Assembly: GCF_014154935.1 (NCBI RefSeq)
Contig: NZ_JACEHH010000012.1
Coordinates: 124,001 to 188,000 of the forward strand
Source of the DNA: Stieleria mannarensis
Lineage (GTDB): Bacteria > Planctomycetota > Planctomycetia > Pirellulales > Pirellulaceae
DNA: 64,000 nt
Direction: 5' to 3'
Of this stretch, positions 18,446 through 27,567 are shown one piece after another. Within the stretch, counting starts at the first letter, position 1. Every line of letters starts with the position of its first letter. Under the pieces are notes generated by a model. The model saw nothing but the letters and a program-made list of their open reading frames with translations, did no database searches and was not told the origin of the DNA. Position numbers and translations under genes: made by a program.

Positions 18446-19540
18446 TCAATCTCTTTCGCGTTTTTCACGCCAGCGTGGGTAGTCCTTTTCCAACAGCGAC
18501 TGTCCCCAATTGCCAAGGTAGGAATAACCGTTGCGGCGTTCGTGACTGAGTTGGCTGTAGTCATAGCGGAACACGGAGTCGCGATCGAGGTACAGGGGGC
18601 GGTTCGTTTCCAATTCGTAGAAACGTGCCCAAAGGGGCGACGCATCCGGATCGGCGACCAGTTTGCGGTCGGAGCGACCGTCGCGATTGTTGAAGCTTTC
18701 GACACGCCATCCGTTTACTTGCACCTCCCGAACCCAATCGACGGCCCCTTCGATCGACGCGATGATCTCGTTCGTAGGGTCGTCGATCTTCATCAGGAAA
18801 CGCACAACGCCGACCGATTCGCTGCCGGACAGTGAGGGCGGTTCGTAAGCACGCGCCCACGCCGGTTGGAGCGTCTTTGCGTCGTGCTGTGCGCACCAGG
18901 CCGTTAATCTTCCGTTTTGCCGAATTTGCGTTTTCAAAATGCATTCGATCCCACGTCCCACTGCCTGGCTGGCCCTCTCGCGCCGCTCGGCATCGACAAA
19001 GTCATAGGGGGCCTTGCCGGCGGCGACCTCGCGCAACACTTCCATCACGCGAACCATCGCTCCGTCGTTGTAGGTGATGTGCGAATAATATCCCTTGCGC
19101 AGCGGCCAAAACTGCGGCCAACCGCCGTTGTCGTACTGGGCGGCCAACAGGTAGTCGACGCCGCGTAAGAACGATTCACGGTACGTCGCTTTACCGGTCG
19201 CGTGTGCCATCCGAGCGAGAAACTGCATCGGAACGGTCGTCGCGTCGTTGTCCAGGCTATTGGCACGACTGTCGCCAGGCTGTGGGATCTCGCTTGGTGA
19301 CCGAGGTCGTTTGGCAAGGTCGGTGCTCTTGGGCCAACCGCCTTGCGGTGACTGGTACGCCATCACGCTGTCGGCAATCGCCCCGGCTTCTTTCGAGCGA
19401 AACCAGGCATCGTCCTTCTTGAGCAGGTTTTTGCTGAAGGAAACTTGCGCGACGGCATCTCCGCCCAGGAACAAAGAACTCAGGCAGAGTGCTACTTGCA
19501 ACAAAAAGTAGACAACGGTCTGGTTTTCACAGGACTTCAT
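18446..19540 (-). CDS. Pectate lyase, polysaccharide lyase family 10 type
   Basis: Secreted 364-residue enzyme that cleaves polygalacturonate by beta-elimination. A Sec signal (FLLQVALCLSSLFLGGDAVA) is followed by PL10 text: MAYQSPQGGWPKSTDLA, DNDATTVPMQFLARMA, DYLLAAQYDNGGWPQFWP, YYSHITYNDGAMVRVMEVL, QNGRLTAWCAQHDAKTLQPA and RFYELETNRPLYLDRDSVFRY, the last holding the catalytic arginine region. Its stop lies within 4 bp of the open frame of the downstream DUF1593 gene, so the two form an operon. The AraC-type gene at 21386 is the likely regulator. Confidence 0.93.
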   Translation of the reverse strand: MKSCENQTVVYFLLQVALCLSSLFLGGDAVAQVSFSKNLLKKDDAWFRSKEAGAIADSVMAYQSPQGGWPKSTDLAKRPRSPSEIPQPGDSRANSLDNDATTVPMQFLARMAHATGKATYRESFLRGVDYLLAAQYDNGGWPQFWPLRKGYYSHITYNDGAMVRVMEVLREVAAGKAPYDFVDAERRERASQAVGRGIECILKTQIRQNGRLTAWCAQHDAKTLQPAWARAYEPPSLSGSESVGVVRFLMKIDDPTNEIIASIEGAVDWVREVQVNGWRVESFNNRDGRSDRKLVADPDASPLWARFYELETNRPLYLDRDSVFRYDYSQLSHERRNGYSYLGNWGQSLLEKDYPRWREKRERD

Positions 19541-19644
19541 GAGTGATTTCTCGCTTTGTACATTTCCACGCTCTGGCGATCGCTGTCACCTAGCTTGAGG
19601 TCGAGCGGTTTTTGAACTGACGAAATAGCAGGAGTTTACGACTT

Positions 19645-19778
19645 CACCCTCCCTGCCAGGGAGGGTCGAGCGTAGCGAGGGGAGGGTCGACTCATCGTGC
19701 TGAAGTGAATCCTAGCCACAGCAAACCCTCCCCGCGTCGTCGCTCACTCCTCCGCGACCCTCCCTGGAAGGGAGGGTG
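19645..19778. repeat. Compound palindromic intergenic element (CCCTCCCT...AGGGAGGG)
   Basis: The left part reads CACCCTCCCTGCCAGGGAGG and continues GAGCGTAGCGAGGGGAGGG; the right part reads AAACCCTCCCC, CGTCGTCGCTC, then GACCCTCCCTGGAAGGGAGG to 19778. The halves are inverse complements and each half has its own inner hairpin. It fills the 321-bp gap between the pectate lyase start and the second DUF1593 gene, where I see no other feature. Possibly a mobile repeat with terminator activity. Confidence 0.8.
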
Positions 19779-19861
19779 TCTTCACGTGTTTAATGGCTTC
19801 AAGTCTCAACTTGGTGTCGATGCCCTCGCTGGGCTCGCCCCTTCGACCAGGAGGGCGATTG

Positions 19862-21268
19862 TTAGAGCCGCGCGGGCACTCCCACGGCGGGCTCAAAAAT
19901 GATTCGACGATAACTGCTCAAGGGATGCGTGCCATCGTCAGTGACTTCGCATATGACATGGAATCGTTTGCCGGCGGCGTCGGAAGGGATCTTGATCGTT
20001 GCCTTGCTCGAATCGTGGTCAGCAATTCCGATGCTTCCGTCGTACGTGCCGGCATCGGGTTGCACCCACCATTTGAACGTCAGCTTGTCATCATCGGGGT
20101 CGGTCGTCTTCGAAGCATCCAGCGTCACCGAACTGCCGGCCGCGGCGGATTTGATCAGCACCCTGACCCCGTCGTCGCCGTCGACCACCACGATCGGGTT
20201 GCGGTTGCCGGTCCCGTTCTTGGCCCAGTCCATCCGTGCGGCGAAGTTGTTAAAAGCGGCGGGGTAAAATCTTTGAAAAGACTTGGCGCAAGAATCCGCT
20301 TCTCGCCACAGGTTGTCGGACTGTTCTTTGAAGTGCCCGCCCCAACTGACCTGAGTCGGATCTTCGGGGTCGTTCAGGCCGTTGGGCAACAGGTAAAGGA
20401 ACGCCGGCGTGTCGCCTTCGACTCCATAGGCGTACTTCGGATATTGACTGCCCAAATGCCCGTGCCCTTGGATGTGTGTTGCATACTCGTCCCAATTCTT
20501 CTTTCCGATCGCATTGTGTTGCTTCCACGCACACTCGTCCCAAAGAAACCGCAGGTCGTCTCCGGTTTGTTGGTCGATCCAACCATGCGAACTGACCTCC
20601 AATCCTTCACCGCGGTAGTTGCGGTCTTGATCGGTAATTGCATAAACACGAAGCTTGCCCAGGAACGCTCGATACTGATCCTCGGCCCTGTCTTTTTGGA
20701 CCCGGTAGATCGCCTGGGCGAGTGTATTGCCGCCGCCCCAAACCGTGATCCACAGCGGCCGCGGATCCTCCTGGTCGGCAAGGCGGATGATCAGATCGCT
20801 GCCCGGTGAGTCGTTGTCGTCGCCGATGAACGCTTTGCCTCGATTCAGGCTGCCCAGCACCGTCCGCTCGCGCAGGTAATCCGCGCTCGGCCAGTAGCCG
20901 ATCGGCTGACGAGCATCATCGGCCGCATGGCCCGACTGCGCCGAACGCTTCATCAGGTTGGGCAAGTCCCGGTCGTAGGCGTCCACGACGCCTCGCGCGA
21001 TGTCGATAAAGCCGCGTTCGGGAGACTTTTCAAGCGTCTTGATGCTGTAGCCGGTCGTGATCACTAGCCCTTCGATTTCAAACAGGTCGGCATGAGCGAG
21101 TAACCGAATCAATGATTCATGGTCGTCGGTTTCCCAAGTCGAGATGTCGGTCAGGACCAGCACCCGTGGCTTCAGGGACTCCGCGTCGCAGGTGCGTGTG
21201 AACGCAACGGCCATCAGCATCGCGAGGCTCCAACGGAAACACGCAATCGGTGGGCGGTTTGGACTCAT
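19862..21268 (-). CDS. DUF1593 family protein (second copy) with C-terminal Ig/PKD-like domain
   Basis: A 468-residue exported protein paralogous to that at 16973. Start ATG 21268 (MSPNRPPIACFRWSLAML) begins a Sec signal ending near TRTCDA. The nucleoside-hydrolase-like part has RVLVLTDISTWETDDHESLIRLLAHADLFEIEGLV and PLWITVWGGGNTLAQAI. The last 100 residues (VLIKSAAAGSSVTLDASKTTDPDDDKLTFKWWVQ, FHVICEVTDDGTHPLSSYRRIIF) form the DUF1593 C-terminal Ig-like domain, which the 16973 paralogue retains only loosely. The acidic cluster is TDISTWETDD, where the paralogue has TDIGGTDPDD, so the metal site may differ. Divergent from the AraC gene with a 117-bp shared promoter region. Confidence 0.9.
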   Translation of the reverse strand: MSPNRPPIACFRWSLAMLMAVAFTRTCDAESLKPRVLVLTDISTWETDDHESLIRLLAHADLFEIEGLVITTGYSIKTLEKSPERGFIDIARGVVDAYDRDLPNLMKRSAQSGHAADDARQPIGYWPSADYLRERTVLGSLNRGKAFIGDDNDSPGSDLIIRLADQEDPRPLWITVWGGGNTLAQAIYRVQKDRAEDQYRAFLGKLRVYAITDQDRNYRGEGLEVSSHGWIDQQTGDDLRFLWDECAWKQHNAIGKKNWDEYATHIQGHGHLGSQYPKYAYGVEGDTPAFLYLLPNGLNDPEDPTQVSWGGHFKEQSDNLWREADSCAKSFQRFYPAAFNNFAARMDWAKNGTGNRNPIVVVDGDDGVRVLIKSAAAGSSVTLDASKTTDPDDDKLTFKWWVQPDAGTYDGSIGIADHDSSKATIKIPSDAAGKRFHVICEVTDDGTHPLSSYRRIIFEPAVGVPARL

Positions 21269-21385
21269 ATCATTCTCTGCAGATGAATTGGCACGATCGG
21301 GGAGGGGGGGGTTGCCAGTCAATTTACAGAAGAATCCAGCACATTCTCCCTCGATAGCGGCAGGAACTTGCACTATCCTGAGGAA

Positions 21386-22276
21386 ATGCGGCAGTTTGAC
21401 ACCCAACGACCCGAATTTGCCCCGTACGGCTTCACCTGCGAAATCTGGGAGCCCAAACGGATGCCGCGGCCCGATCGCCATGACGAAATCGAAATCAATT
21501 TTCTCGACCAGGGAGAACTCACCTATCTGATCGGCGGCAAACGAGTCACCGTCGCGGCGCGAACCGTGACGCTTTTCTGGGCGGCCGTTCCCCACCAAAT
21601 CGTGCAATTCCATGACGTCACGCAATATTATGTGATGACCATTCCGTTCGGATGGTTTTTGCAGTGGGGGCTTCCGGAGGACCTACAAATGCAACTGATC
21701 ATCGGCAAGGTCATTTGTGATGAATCGGACGCAGAGACATCACGTTGCGACAAGTTGCAGTTCGCGCAGTGGCATGATGATTTGTTGGACACCGATGATG
21801 AATCGCGTCTGAATGCATCGCGTGAGATCGTGCTGTTGGAATTGAAGGCACGCTTGCTGCGTCTGGCCCGTTCCCACCGCCAAAGTCCTCAAGTCATTCG
21901 TCCCGATCCCGAATCCAAACGCAGTCAAGCGTCGGCAAACCTTGGAAAGGCGGAAGTGATGGCGTGCTACATTGCAAGGAATTTCAAATCACGTCTGCCG
22001 ATCAAGGACATCGCTCGATGCGTCGACCTGCATCCGGACTATGCCGCCACGCTTTTTCGAAAAACGTTCGGAACGACACTCAATACATTGATCACACGCC
22101 ATCGAGTCGCCGAAGCGCAGCGGTTGCTGGTCACCAGCGACGAACAGATCCTGAATATCGCGTTGGAGTCGGGATTCGATTCGTTAAGCCGCTTCAACCG
22201 GGCGTTCAAGGACATAACCGGAACGACGCCGAGAAGTTTTCGCAAACGCTGTCGTGTGCCGCTCACAGATTGCTAA
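21386..22276 (+). CDS. AraC-family transcriptional regulator
   Basis: A 296-residue regulator. The N-terminal cupin sensor has DEIEINFLDQGELTYLIGGKRVTVAARTVTLFWAAVPHQI; the C-terminal double helix-turn-helix has PIKDIARCVDLHPDYAATLFRKTFGTTLNTLITRHRVAEAQRLL and ILNIALESGFDSLSRFNRAFKDITGTTPRSFR. ATG 21386 is chosen, with TTG 21368 an alternative; neither has a well-spaced ribosome-binding site. It is divergent from the DUF1593/pectate-lyase side and upstream of the BNR_4, xylanase and GH2 genes, making it the probable regulator of the polysaccharide locus. The inducer is unknown, presumably a sugar. Confidence 0.92.
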   Translation: MRQFDTQRPEFAPYGFTCEIWEPKRMPRPDRHDEIEINFLDQGELTYLIGGKRVTVAARTVTLFWAAVPHQIVQFHDVTQYYVMTIPFGWFLQWGLPEDLQMQLIIGKVICDESDAETSRCDKLQFAQWHDDLLDTDDESRLNASREIVLLELKARLLRLARSHRQSPQVIRPDPESKRSQASANLGKAEVMACYIARNFKSRLPIKDIARCVDLHPDYAATLFRKTFGTTLNTLITRHRVAEAQRLLVTSDEQILNIALESGFDSLSRFNRAFKDITGTTPRSFRKRCRVPLTDC

Positions 22277-22318
22277 ACAAAGTCATGTTTCGCAAAAGGC
22301 ATTGAAGATCAGCGTTTC

Positions 22319-22366
22319 AACGTAGCTACCTTCGCCAGAAGGTGAATCCCCGGCGTTTTCCACGCT
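22319..22366. repeat. Dispersed repeat, ACGTAGC-ACCTTCGCCAGAAGGTG element, copy 2
   Basis: AACGTAGCTACCTTCGCCAG followed by AAGGTG, and 18 bp on TTCCACGCTC, matching the copy at 18342-18390. The inner ACCTTCGCCAGAAGGT forms a short hairpin. It lies in the 172-bp gap after the AraC gene and may serve as its terminator. Confidence 0.7.
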
Positions 22367-22448
22367 CGCATCAAGCGTAGTTAGGTCATGGTATCACTGT
22401 CGATTTGATTGCCCCATTCGTCCCCATCGCCTGACGGAGACTTGTCCC

Positions 22449-23903
22449 ATGTCGAAACCAATCACCCTGTCCGCGATTGTCGGTCTAATCTTGTTGTCGA
22501 CCGGAACGTTGTATGCACAGACCACATCGCCGACGCCCACTGAGTCCACGCCCACTGAGTCCACGCGCACTGAGTCCACGCCCTCGGAAGCCAACTTCGT
22601 CGCCGGCGAACTGATCCGATTGAACGACAACGGCGCCTGGTCGTGGTTCATGGACGAGCGGGCGATCGTCGACCGTGACAAACTGATTGTCGGCTCGGTC
22701 CGTGCGGTGAAAAGCTGGGGTTCGGGGCAAAATGACCCGAACTGGGGCAACGTCGAAGTCGCCGTGCATGATCTTCAAAGCGGTCAGACCGGAAAGACCG
22801 TTCTGCATCAACACTTCGAGCAGGACGACCACGACAACCCGGCCTTTCTCGCCTTGCCCGATGGCAGATACCTGTGCATCTACACCAAGCACGGCGCTGA
22901 ACTGAAAATCTATATCCGGCACTCCGCGCCCAACGATCCATTGACCTGGGGCGATGCGACGGTGTTCAACTCTCCCGGTCGCGCCGAAAGATTCGGGGGT
23001 GATAGTGTCACCTATTCCAACCTGTTTCGGTTCTCTTCGGGACGGATCTACAATTTCTACCGTGGCGTCGGCCATGACCCGAACTACATGTATTCCGACG
23101 ATCAGGGCGAAAGCTGGACCTATGGCGGTCGCGTCATGAAGGGACGCGACGGATACAGCCCCTACCTGAAGTACGTCCAGGACGGAGACACGATCCACTT
23201 CGTCGCGACGGAAGATCACCCGCGAAATTTTGACAACAGTCTGTACCATGGCTTGGTGCGCGATCGCCAACTGTGCCATAGCGATGGTTCCGTCGTCGCC
23301 TCCCTCAGTTCGGACATGGACACCGAGATCCGAACCTGGGACTTCACGCGTGTCTTTCAGGGCGATCCGGACAACGTTGCCTGGATGACCGACATCGAAC
23401 TCGACAACGAGAAACACCCCGTGATCCTGTTCTCGGTGCAGAAAGACGGACGCGGCCTGCCGCCCAGACAAGGCGGCGATGACCTGCGTTATCACTACGC
23501 CCGCTGGGACGGTCGCCAATGGAAGCAGCGCGAAATCGCGTACGCCGGTAAGCGCCTTTATCCGTTCGAAGATGACTATCCGGGACTGGCCGCGATCCAC
23601 CCCTACGATCCGACGACCGTCTTCATCTCAACCAACGCCGACCCGGTGACCGGTGCTCCACTGATCAGTCCGGCGGATCAACAGCGGCACTACGAAATCT
23701 ACCGCGGCCGATCGACCGATGGCGGAAACACATGGCAATGGAGTCCGGTCACGGCGAACTCGACAGAGGACAACCTGCGGCCGATCGTCCCGAAGTGGCG
23801 CGACGAGCGCACCGCGATCGTGTGGATGCGCGGTCGCTACGTTCACAATCATGGCGAGTGGACGACCGCGGTCGTGGCCACGATTCTGCCGCCGACTCAG
23901 TGA
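22449..23903 (+). CDS. Secreted BNR_4-type beta-propeller protein, possible polysaccharide lyase
   Basis: A 484-residue exported protein (signal PITLSAIVGLILLSTGTLYA). After a short repeated TEST-type linker it shows BNR_4 family text: NDNGAWSWFMDERAIVDRDKLIVGSV, DDHDNPAFLALPDGRYLCIYTKHG, YSNLFRFSSGRIYNFYRG, YMYSDDQGESWTYGG, DGYSPYLKY and RYHYARWDGRQWKQREIAYAG, with repeated sialidase-like Asp-box elements (SDDQGESW, STDGGNTW). Seven-bladed propellers of this kind include ulvan lyases (PL24/PL25 type), which would fit the rhamnose and sulfatase genes nearby. The lyase assignment is inference; the fold call is firm. Followed 57 bp later by the CE15-GH10 gene. Confidence 0.82.
   Translation: MSKPITLSAIVGLILLSTGTLYAQTTSPTPTESTPTESTRTESTPSEANFVAGELIRLNDNGAWSWFMDERAIVDRDKLIVGSVRAVKSWGSGQNDPNWGNVEVAVHDLQSGQTGKTVLHQHFEQDDHDNPAFLALPDGRYLCIYTKHGAELKIYIRHSAPNDPLTWGDATVFNSPGRAERFGGDSVTYSNLFRFSSGRIYNFYRGVGHDPNYMYSDDQGESWTYGGRVMKGRDGYSPYLKYVQDGDTIHFVATEDHPRNFDNSLYHGLVRDRQLCHSDGSVVASLSSDMDTEIRTWDFTRVFQGDPDNVAWMTDIELDNEKHPVILFSVQKDGRGLPPRQGGDDLRYHYARWDGRQWKQREIAYAGKRLYPFEDDYPGLAAIHPYDPTTVFISTNADPVTGAPLISPADQQRHYEIYRGRSTDGGNTWQWSPVTANSTEDNLRPIVPKWRDERTAIVWMRGRYVHNHGEWTTAVVATILPPTQ
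22536..22580. repeat. 15-bp in-frame tandem repeat
   Basis: Three copies (the third with one changed base) of CCCACTGAGTCCACG encode PTEST-PTEST-RTEST directly after the signal peptide of the BNR_4 protein. A flexible linker array probably made by slippage. Confidence 0.85.
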
Positions 23904-23960
23904 TCCCCCTGAATTGGATCCTTCGATTCGATCAATCCCCTCCCTTTTATCGATGATTCT

Positions 23961-26900
23961 ATGAACAGAAACATCAGAATCGGTTTTCTGTCGCTGATGC
24001 TCGCTGCCTTCGCGACGGCAGCGTCCCCGGCTCAGGACGTGCCGTTGGTCTACGACACCGAGCACACGGGGGCGGAGTTTGCGGCCCCGGTGTTGCCAAC
24101 CTACGAGCAACTGCCGATCGTCCGGCCCCTGCCTGATCCGTTTGCGTGGTCCGATGGAGGCGGGCGCTGCACCGAGTTCAACGATTGGAGTCGTCGCCGC
24201 TCGGAAATCAAAGCCGAAATCGAGCACTACGGCATCGGGAAAAAGCCGCCGCGGCCGGGTGGCATCGCCGCGACGTTTGACGACGGCACGTTGACCGTCA
24301 CGGTGACCGAGAACGGGGAAACATTGACGCTGACCGCCAAGGTGAACCTTCCTGAAGGTGACGGCCCGTTTCCGGCTGTGATCGGCGTCGGATTCGGCAG
24401 CGGAAGCCTGCCGCCGGACATTTTCACCAGTCGCAAGATCGCCATGATCCCATTTGATTTCGCCCAGGTGATGTCCCACACACAAAAGCGGGGCCAAGAG
24501 CCGATCAACCGGCTTTACCCCGACCAGACCTCCATCGGCGCCTACAGCGCGTGGCCGTGGGGCATCAGTCGAATCATCGACGGTTTGGAACTGGTCGAAG
24601 ATGACCTTCCCATCGATCGCAAACACCTCGCCGTCACCGGATGCTCGTTCGCCGGAAAGATGGCGTTGTTTGCCGGCGCGCTCGACGAACGGATTGCACT
24701 GACGATCGCTCAGGAATCTGGCGGCGGCGGCGCGGCGGCATGGCGTGTTTCGGAAACACTGGGCAACGTCGAAACGCTCGGAAAAACCAGCCGCGCCTGG
24801 TTCACCGAAGACATGTTCCGGTTTTCCAACGCGGTCGAGAAACTGCCTTATGATCACCATGAATTGATGGCCATGATCGCGCCGCGTGCGCTGTTGGTGC
24901 TCGGCAACCCCGACTACGAATGGCTGGCCGATCAGTCCGGTTATGTCTCCTGTCGTGCCGCACATCAGGTGTGGAAGACCTTCGGGATCCCCGACCGGTT
25001 CGGATTCTCGATCGTCGGGAACCATCCGCACTGCCGGCTTCCCGAGAACCAACGCCCCGAGGTGGAGGCGTTCGTTGACAAGTTCCTGCTCGGCAAAATG
25101 GACGTCAACACATCGATCACCAAACATCCGTTCGAGGACGTGGAGCATGAGTTCTGGTACGACGGGTGGAGCACCGGGACGTCAACCTTCCCGATGCCCG
25201 ATGCGACCGATGTCGAGAGCATTGACGTCGAAGTCGAATCGGCCAAGCACGGTTCCGATTGGCGTGTCCATCGCGATCCCCAAGCGTCGGGCGGAAAGTA
25301 TCTAACGGTCCGATCGGGGCAGAATAGTCCACAAGCGGCTCCCGCCGGCGAATCAGCAGCGGTGACGATCCCATTTACGATCACGCGAGACGCAAAGTAT
25401 TACCTGTTCGCGCGAGTGAACTGTCCTTCACCCGACGACGACTCCTTCTGGATCAAGATCGACGACGGACCGTTCACGGCCGCCAACGGCTTGGGCACGA
25501 CCGGTTGGGAATGGGCCAAGCTGACAAGTGTGAACCTGAAACCGGGTGACCACACGTTGACGATGGCGTATCGCGAAGACGGAGCGCTGCTCGACAAGGT
25601 TTTCATCACAACCTATCCCCTCGGTCCAACGGCGCTCGAAACCGCAGGAGTCGCTTCCGAAAAATCTCTCAAGGCCGCCGTCGGTGATCGGTTCAAGATC
25701 GGCGTCGGCGTCAGCCACCTGGTGATCCAGGATCCCGAAGATGCCGCCCTGATTCGCAGGCATTTCCAAATCCTGACCCCGGAAAACTGCATGAAGCCGC
25801 AAGGGATTCACCCCGAAGAAGACCGCTGGGAGTTCGGGCCGACCGACCAATTCGCCGACTTTGTCCGCAAGAACGATCTGGAAATGGTCGGTCATTGCCT
25901 CGTCTGGGCCAAGGATGACCGCACCGATCCCTGGATGATGGAGGAAGCGGGGCAACCGGTCTCGCGTAAAAAACTTCTCGAGCGGATCGAGTCTCACATC
26001 AATACCGTGGTCGGACGGTATGCCGATGTCGCAACCATGTGGGACGTCGTCAATGAGGCGATCGGCGACAGCGACGCCGGTATGCTGCGCGATTCGGTCT
26101 ATTCGCGCACCACCGGCATCGACTTCATCGTCACCGCGTTCAAGGCCGCGCGGGCCGCCGACCCCGATGCGCTGTTGATCTACAACGACTACAACGGCCA
26201 CAAGCCGGACAAGCGAAAAAAGTTAATCGAATTTCTCACCGAGCTCAAAGCCGCCGGTGCTCCCGTGGATGCGTATGGCATGCAGGGGCATTTTGAACTC
26301 GGTGACAACTCGCTGGCCGAGCTGCGCGAGACCTTCGATGCCCTCCGTGAACTGGAGATCCAGGTGGTCGTATCGGAATTGGACATCGATGTGGTCAAAC
26401 GCGGCCGCTGGTGGGCCGAGGGCGGAAAGTATCGAGATGAACTCGTTTCTTATGATCCTTACAAGGACGGGATGCCGCCGGAGATCCAACAGCAGATGAC
26501 GGACCAGTATGTGGAGCTGTTCAAATTATTTGACGAGTACAGCGACGTGATCGCACGTGTCTCGTTTTGGAACCTGCACGACGGACAAAGTTGGTTGAAT
26601 GACTTTCCCTGGAAACGCGTCAATCATCCATTGCTGTTCGATCGCGATCGCCGTCCCAAGCCCGCGTTTCATGCCGTCTACGATCTGCTGGCCGGATCAA
26701 AAACCGAGCCGCAAGGCGATGCCGATGGTCATGCCGCGTGGAAGCGTGACGATCCGAATTCACGTGAGGCACATCGGCAACTTGTCGCCAAGTCCAAGCA
26801 AGGAGAAATCGACGTCTACTTTCAGGGCGACTCGATCACACGGCGCTGGGGCGCCACAGACTACCCCGCCCTGCTGGAACACTGGAAGCGTGCTTTCCAC

Positions 26901-27437
26901 GGTTGGAATGCAGCCAACTTTGCCTGGGGTGGCGACAACACGCATCACATCCTGTGGCGGATGCGAAATGGAGAGCTCGACGGGATTGCTCCAGAAGTCA
27001 TTTGCTTGCAAGCCGGGGCGAATAATTTGCCATGGAGCGGCCCGGCACAGTCGCAGCATGTGGACGACGTTGTTGAGGGGATCCAGGCAATCATCGCAGA
27101 ATTCCGATCACGATTCCCCAACATCCCGATCATCTTGACCGCCATGTTTCCCCGGGATCAGAACCCCAAACTCGGCGACGCCATCGAAGCAATCAACAAG
27201 CGGCTGGAATTGACCAGCCGAAACGACGATCGGATTCATTGGGTCAACATCAACGCAAAATTGCTTGGCCCCAACGGCCGACTATTACCGGCGGTTTCAT
27301 CCGACGGCCTGCACTTGGACCAACCCGGCTATGAGATTTGGGCCGCGGCGCTGCGTCCCGTTTTGCAGCAGATTCTTGGCCCGCCTCGCGAAGAGGACCA
27401 AGCACCGCCGCCGACCGGGAACCCGGGGATTCGATGA
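23961..27437 (+). CDS. Four-module xylanolytic protein: CE15 esterase - CBM - GH10 xylanase - SGNH esterase
   Basis: A secreted 1158-residue enzyme with a Sec signal (IRIGFLSLMLAAFATAASPAQ). Module 1, residues about 30-385, resembles CE15 glucuronoyl esterase: nucleophile Ser229 in GCSFAGK, MIAPRALLVLGNPDYEW, and histidines in NHPHC (355-357). Module 2, about 400-555, is a CBM-like beta-sandwich (AKYYLFARVNCPSPDDDSFWIKID). Module 3, about 565-925, is GH10: acid/base Glu699 in VVNEAIGD, nucleophile Glu806 in VSELDID, and LIYNDYN. Module 4, about 945-1145, is SGNH: Ser958 in QGDSITRRW, GANN, and Asp1115/His1118 in DGLHLD, probably an acetyl-xylan esterase. One chain could thus cut the xylan backbone, lignin-glucuronate ester and acetyl links. 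Confidence 0.92.
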   Translation: MNRNIRIGFLSLMLAAFATAASPAQDVPLVYDTEHTGAEFAAPVLPTYEQLPIVRPLPDPFAWSDGGGRCTEFNDWSRRRSEIKAEIEHYGIGKKPPRPGGIAATFDDGTLTVTVTENGETLTLTAKVNLPEGDGPFPAVIGVGFGSGSLPPDIFTSRKIAMIPFDFAQVMSHTQKRGQEPINRLYPDQTSIGAYSAWPWGISRIIDGLELVEDDLPIDRKHLAVTGCSFAGKMALFAGALDERIALTIAQESGGGGAAAWRVSETLGNVETLGKTSRAWFTEDMFRFSNAVEKLPYDHHELMAMIAPRALLVLGNPDYEWLADQSGYVSCRAAHQVWKTFGIPDRFGFSIVGNHPHCRLPENQRPEVEAFVDKFLLGKMDVNTSITKHPFEDVEHEFWYDGWSTGTSTFPMPDATDVESIDVEVESAKHGSDWRVHRDPQASGGKYLTVRSGQNSPQAAPAGESAAVTIPFTITRDAKYYLFARVNCPSPDDDSFWIKIDDGPFTAANGLGTTGWEWAKLTSVNLKPGDHTLTMAYREDGALLDKVFITTYPLGPTALETAGVASEKSLKAAVGDRFKIGVGVSHLVIQDPEDAALIRRHFQILTPENCMKPQGIHPEEDRWEFGPTDQFADFVRKNDLEMVGHCLVWAKDDRTDPWMMEEAGQPVSRKKLLERIESHINTVVGRYADVATMWDVVNEAIGDSDAGMLRDSVYSRTTGIDFIVTAFKAARAADPDALLIYNDYNGHKPDKRKKLIEFLTELKAAGAPVDAYGMQGHFELGDNSLAELRETFDALRELEIQVVVSELDIDVVKRGRWWAEGGKYRDELVSYDPYKDGMPPEIQQQMTDQYVELFKLFDEYSDVIARVSFWNLHDGQSWLNDFPWKRVNHPLLFDRDRRPKPAFHAVYDLLAGSKTEPQGDADGHAAWKRDDPNSREAHRQLVAKSKQGEIDVYFQGDSITRRWGATDYPALLEHWKRAFHGWNAANFAWGGDNTHHILWRMRNGELDGIAPEVICLQAGANNLPWSGPAQSQHVDDVVEGIQAIIAEFRSRFPNIPIILTAMFPRDQNPKLGDAIEAINKRLELTSRNDDRIHWVNINAKLLGPNGRLLPAVSSDGLHLDQPGYEIWAAALRPVLQQILGPPREEDQAPPPTGNPGIR

Positions 27438-27567
27438 CAACAGATCTCATCACATCAACGTGTCATCTCATGGTCACGACCGTGGATTCTTGTACGATGG
27501 AAAACTGAAAAGCCTTTAGCGCGTCGCGGTGAAGAGGCGGCTTTGAAATTCCCGTCGAGGTAGCGAA

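Noticed and set aside
22485-25148. Two long minus-strand open frames (22485-23600 and 23628-25148)
   Set aside because: Both lie antisense to the BNR_4 and CE15-GH10 genes, which have signal peptides and catalytic motifs. Long antisense frames are expected in GC-rich codon-biased DNA.
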